Below, in pieces: positions 6,507 through 6,682 of a stretch of DNA of 6,682 nucleotides. The notes beneath the pieces are model-generated. The model was not told where the DNA came from and did not search any database. It saw only the letters and a program-made list of their open reading frames with translations. A program made the position numbers and the translations under genes. The stretch covers positions 1 to 6,682 of the forward strand of contig JAQUGU010000094.1 of the NCBI GenBank assembly GCA_028683995.1, in the 5' to 3' direction. Source of the stretch: Syntrophomonadaceae bacterium (lineage in GTDB: Bacteria; Bacillota; Syntrophomonadia; Syntrophomonadales; Syntrophomonadaceae). Positions within the stretch are counted from its first letter, which is position 1. Every line of letters starts with the position of its first letter.

Positions 6507-6520
6507 AGTAGAATTCTACT
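6507..6520. promoter_or_regulatory. Perfect 14-bp palindrome overlapping the predicted purD transcription start (putative operator)
   Basis: The sequence AGTAGAATTCTACT is a perfect palindrome. It begins one base downstream (minus strand) of a consensus TATAAT -10 box, so its centre falls about where transcription would start. That is a typical place for a repressor operator. No regulator can be assigned from sequence alone. The TrpR-like protein encoded four genes downstream is one candidate, because TrpR-type operators are also short palindromes with CTA-containing arms; this is inference only. Confidence 0.5.
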
Positions 6521-6521
6521 C

Positions 6522-6548
6522 ATTATAAACCTACAATCTTTTGATCAA
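6522..6548 (-). promoter_or_regulatory. Predicted sigma-A promoter for purD and downstream genes
   Basis: On the minus strand the -10 hexamer is a perfect TATAAT (6527-6522). The best -35 is TTGATC (6548-6543), 15 bp upstream and matching 4 of 6 consensus bases in an A/T-rich setting. The 15-bp spacer is shorter than the usual 17, so the -35 assignment is uncertain. Transcription would begin near 6515, leaving a leader of about 120 nt that includes repeat copy 2. Confidence 0.55.
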
Positions 6549-6566
6549 TGTTTATTAGCTTGCAAG

Positions 6567-6620
6567 AGATCCGCGTTAATCCCTGCTAAATCCGCGCGCG
6601 AGCGAAGCGAGCCCGCGTCC
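6567..6620 (-). repeat. GACGCGG-type intergenic repeat, copy 3
   Basis: Read on the minus strand: GACGCGG (6619-6613), an insert built of GCTCGC-TTC-GCTCGC with the direct repeat GCGAGC on the plus strand, then CGCGGATTTAGC, AGGGATTAACG and CGGAT. It carries the same words in the same order as copies 1 and 2, with the GC-rich insert as its peculiarity. It begins 12 bp after the purH stop codon and points toward copy 2. Confidence 0.7.
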
Positions 6621-6631
6621 ATTTATTTCCC

Positions 6632-6682
6632 TTAATGTCTAAAGTGTCTTACCCCGGTAAAGACCATGGCAATGCCGTGCTG
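6632..6682 (-). CDS. purH: Bifunctional AICAR transformylase/IMP cyclohydrolase, last 16 codons (partial)
   Basis: Only the C-terminus is in the window: QHGIAMVFTGVRHFRH followed by TAA (6632-6634). The ending MVFTG-x-RHFRH is the characteristic C-terminus of PurH, which formylates AICAR and cyclises FAICAR to IMP, the last two steps of purine synthesis. The short length is the only limit on the call. The neighbouring purD in the same direction fits the usual purH-purD order in Firmicutes. Confidence 0.9.
   Translation of the reverse strand, partial: QHGIAMVFTGVRHFRH

Larger units (their letters stand above)
6395..6631. other. purH-purD spacer with inverted repeat pair and promoter-like region
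   Basis: No gene is seen in this 237-bp stretch. Two copies of a GACGCGG-type repeat face each other at its ends (copy 2 near purD, copy 3 near purH). Between them lies about 100 bp of A/T-rich DNA with a sigma-A-like promoter directed toward purD. No canonical terminator (GC stem plus T-run) is visible after purH, so readthrough from purH into purD remains possible. Confidence 0.75.

Noticed and set aside
6590..6620. GC-rich repeat after purH as an intrinsic terminator
   Set aside because: The GCGAGC words are direct, not inverted, repeats; no stable stem followed by a T-run is present on the minus strand.
6417..6620. CRISPR array
   Set aside because: The repeats are in inverted orientation, only two copies occur here, and there is no regular spacer series or cas gene.

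Overview
The window looks like a chromosomal stretch of a low-to-mid GC Gram-positive bacterium, probably an anaerobic Clostridia-type Firmicute. The evidence is strong AGGAGG-type ribosome binding sites, frequent GTG and TTG starts, tight co-directional gene packing, a YerC-family TrpR-like regulator, and the short-form HisG plus HisZ arrangement. A Syntrophomonas-like organism is my best guess from general recollection, not something the sequence proves.

Every gene lies on the minus strand, so the biology reads from high to low coordinates. First comes the last 16 codons of purH (6632-6682). A 237-bp spacer follows, holding an inverted pair of repeats and a promoter-like site with a perfect 14-bp palindrome. 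Next is a tightly packed run: purD, a small membrane protein with TPR-like helices (4-bp gap), an HD-domain phosphohydrolase (24-bp gap), a YerC/TrpR-like regulator (19-bp gap), and hisZ (11-bp overlap). A roughly 390-bp non-coding spacer full of small repeats separates hisZ from hisG. hisG and hisD then overlap by one base (TAATG), and hisD is followed after 3 bp by the start of hisB, which runs off the left edge.

Functionally the window joins the late steps of purine synthesis (PurH, PurD) to the first steps of histidine synthesis (HisZ/HisG ATP phosphoribosyltransferase, HisD, HisB). The two pathways share chemistry: histidine synthesis uses ATP and PRPP and releases AICAR, which PurH consumes. 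The YerC-type regulator just before hisZ is a plausible local histidine-responsive repressor. The membrane TPR protein and the HD protein between the two modules have no assigned role.

Most of the window is ordinary core metabolism. The parts worth a second look are the two repeat-laden spacers (three copies of one GACGCGG-based unit, always in spacers), the palindrome over the predicted purD transcription start, and the two uncharacterised genes sitting between purine and histidine genes. I found no CRISPR array, tRNA, rRNA, transposase or recognisable riboswitch.
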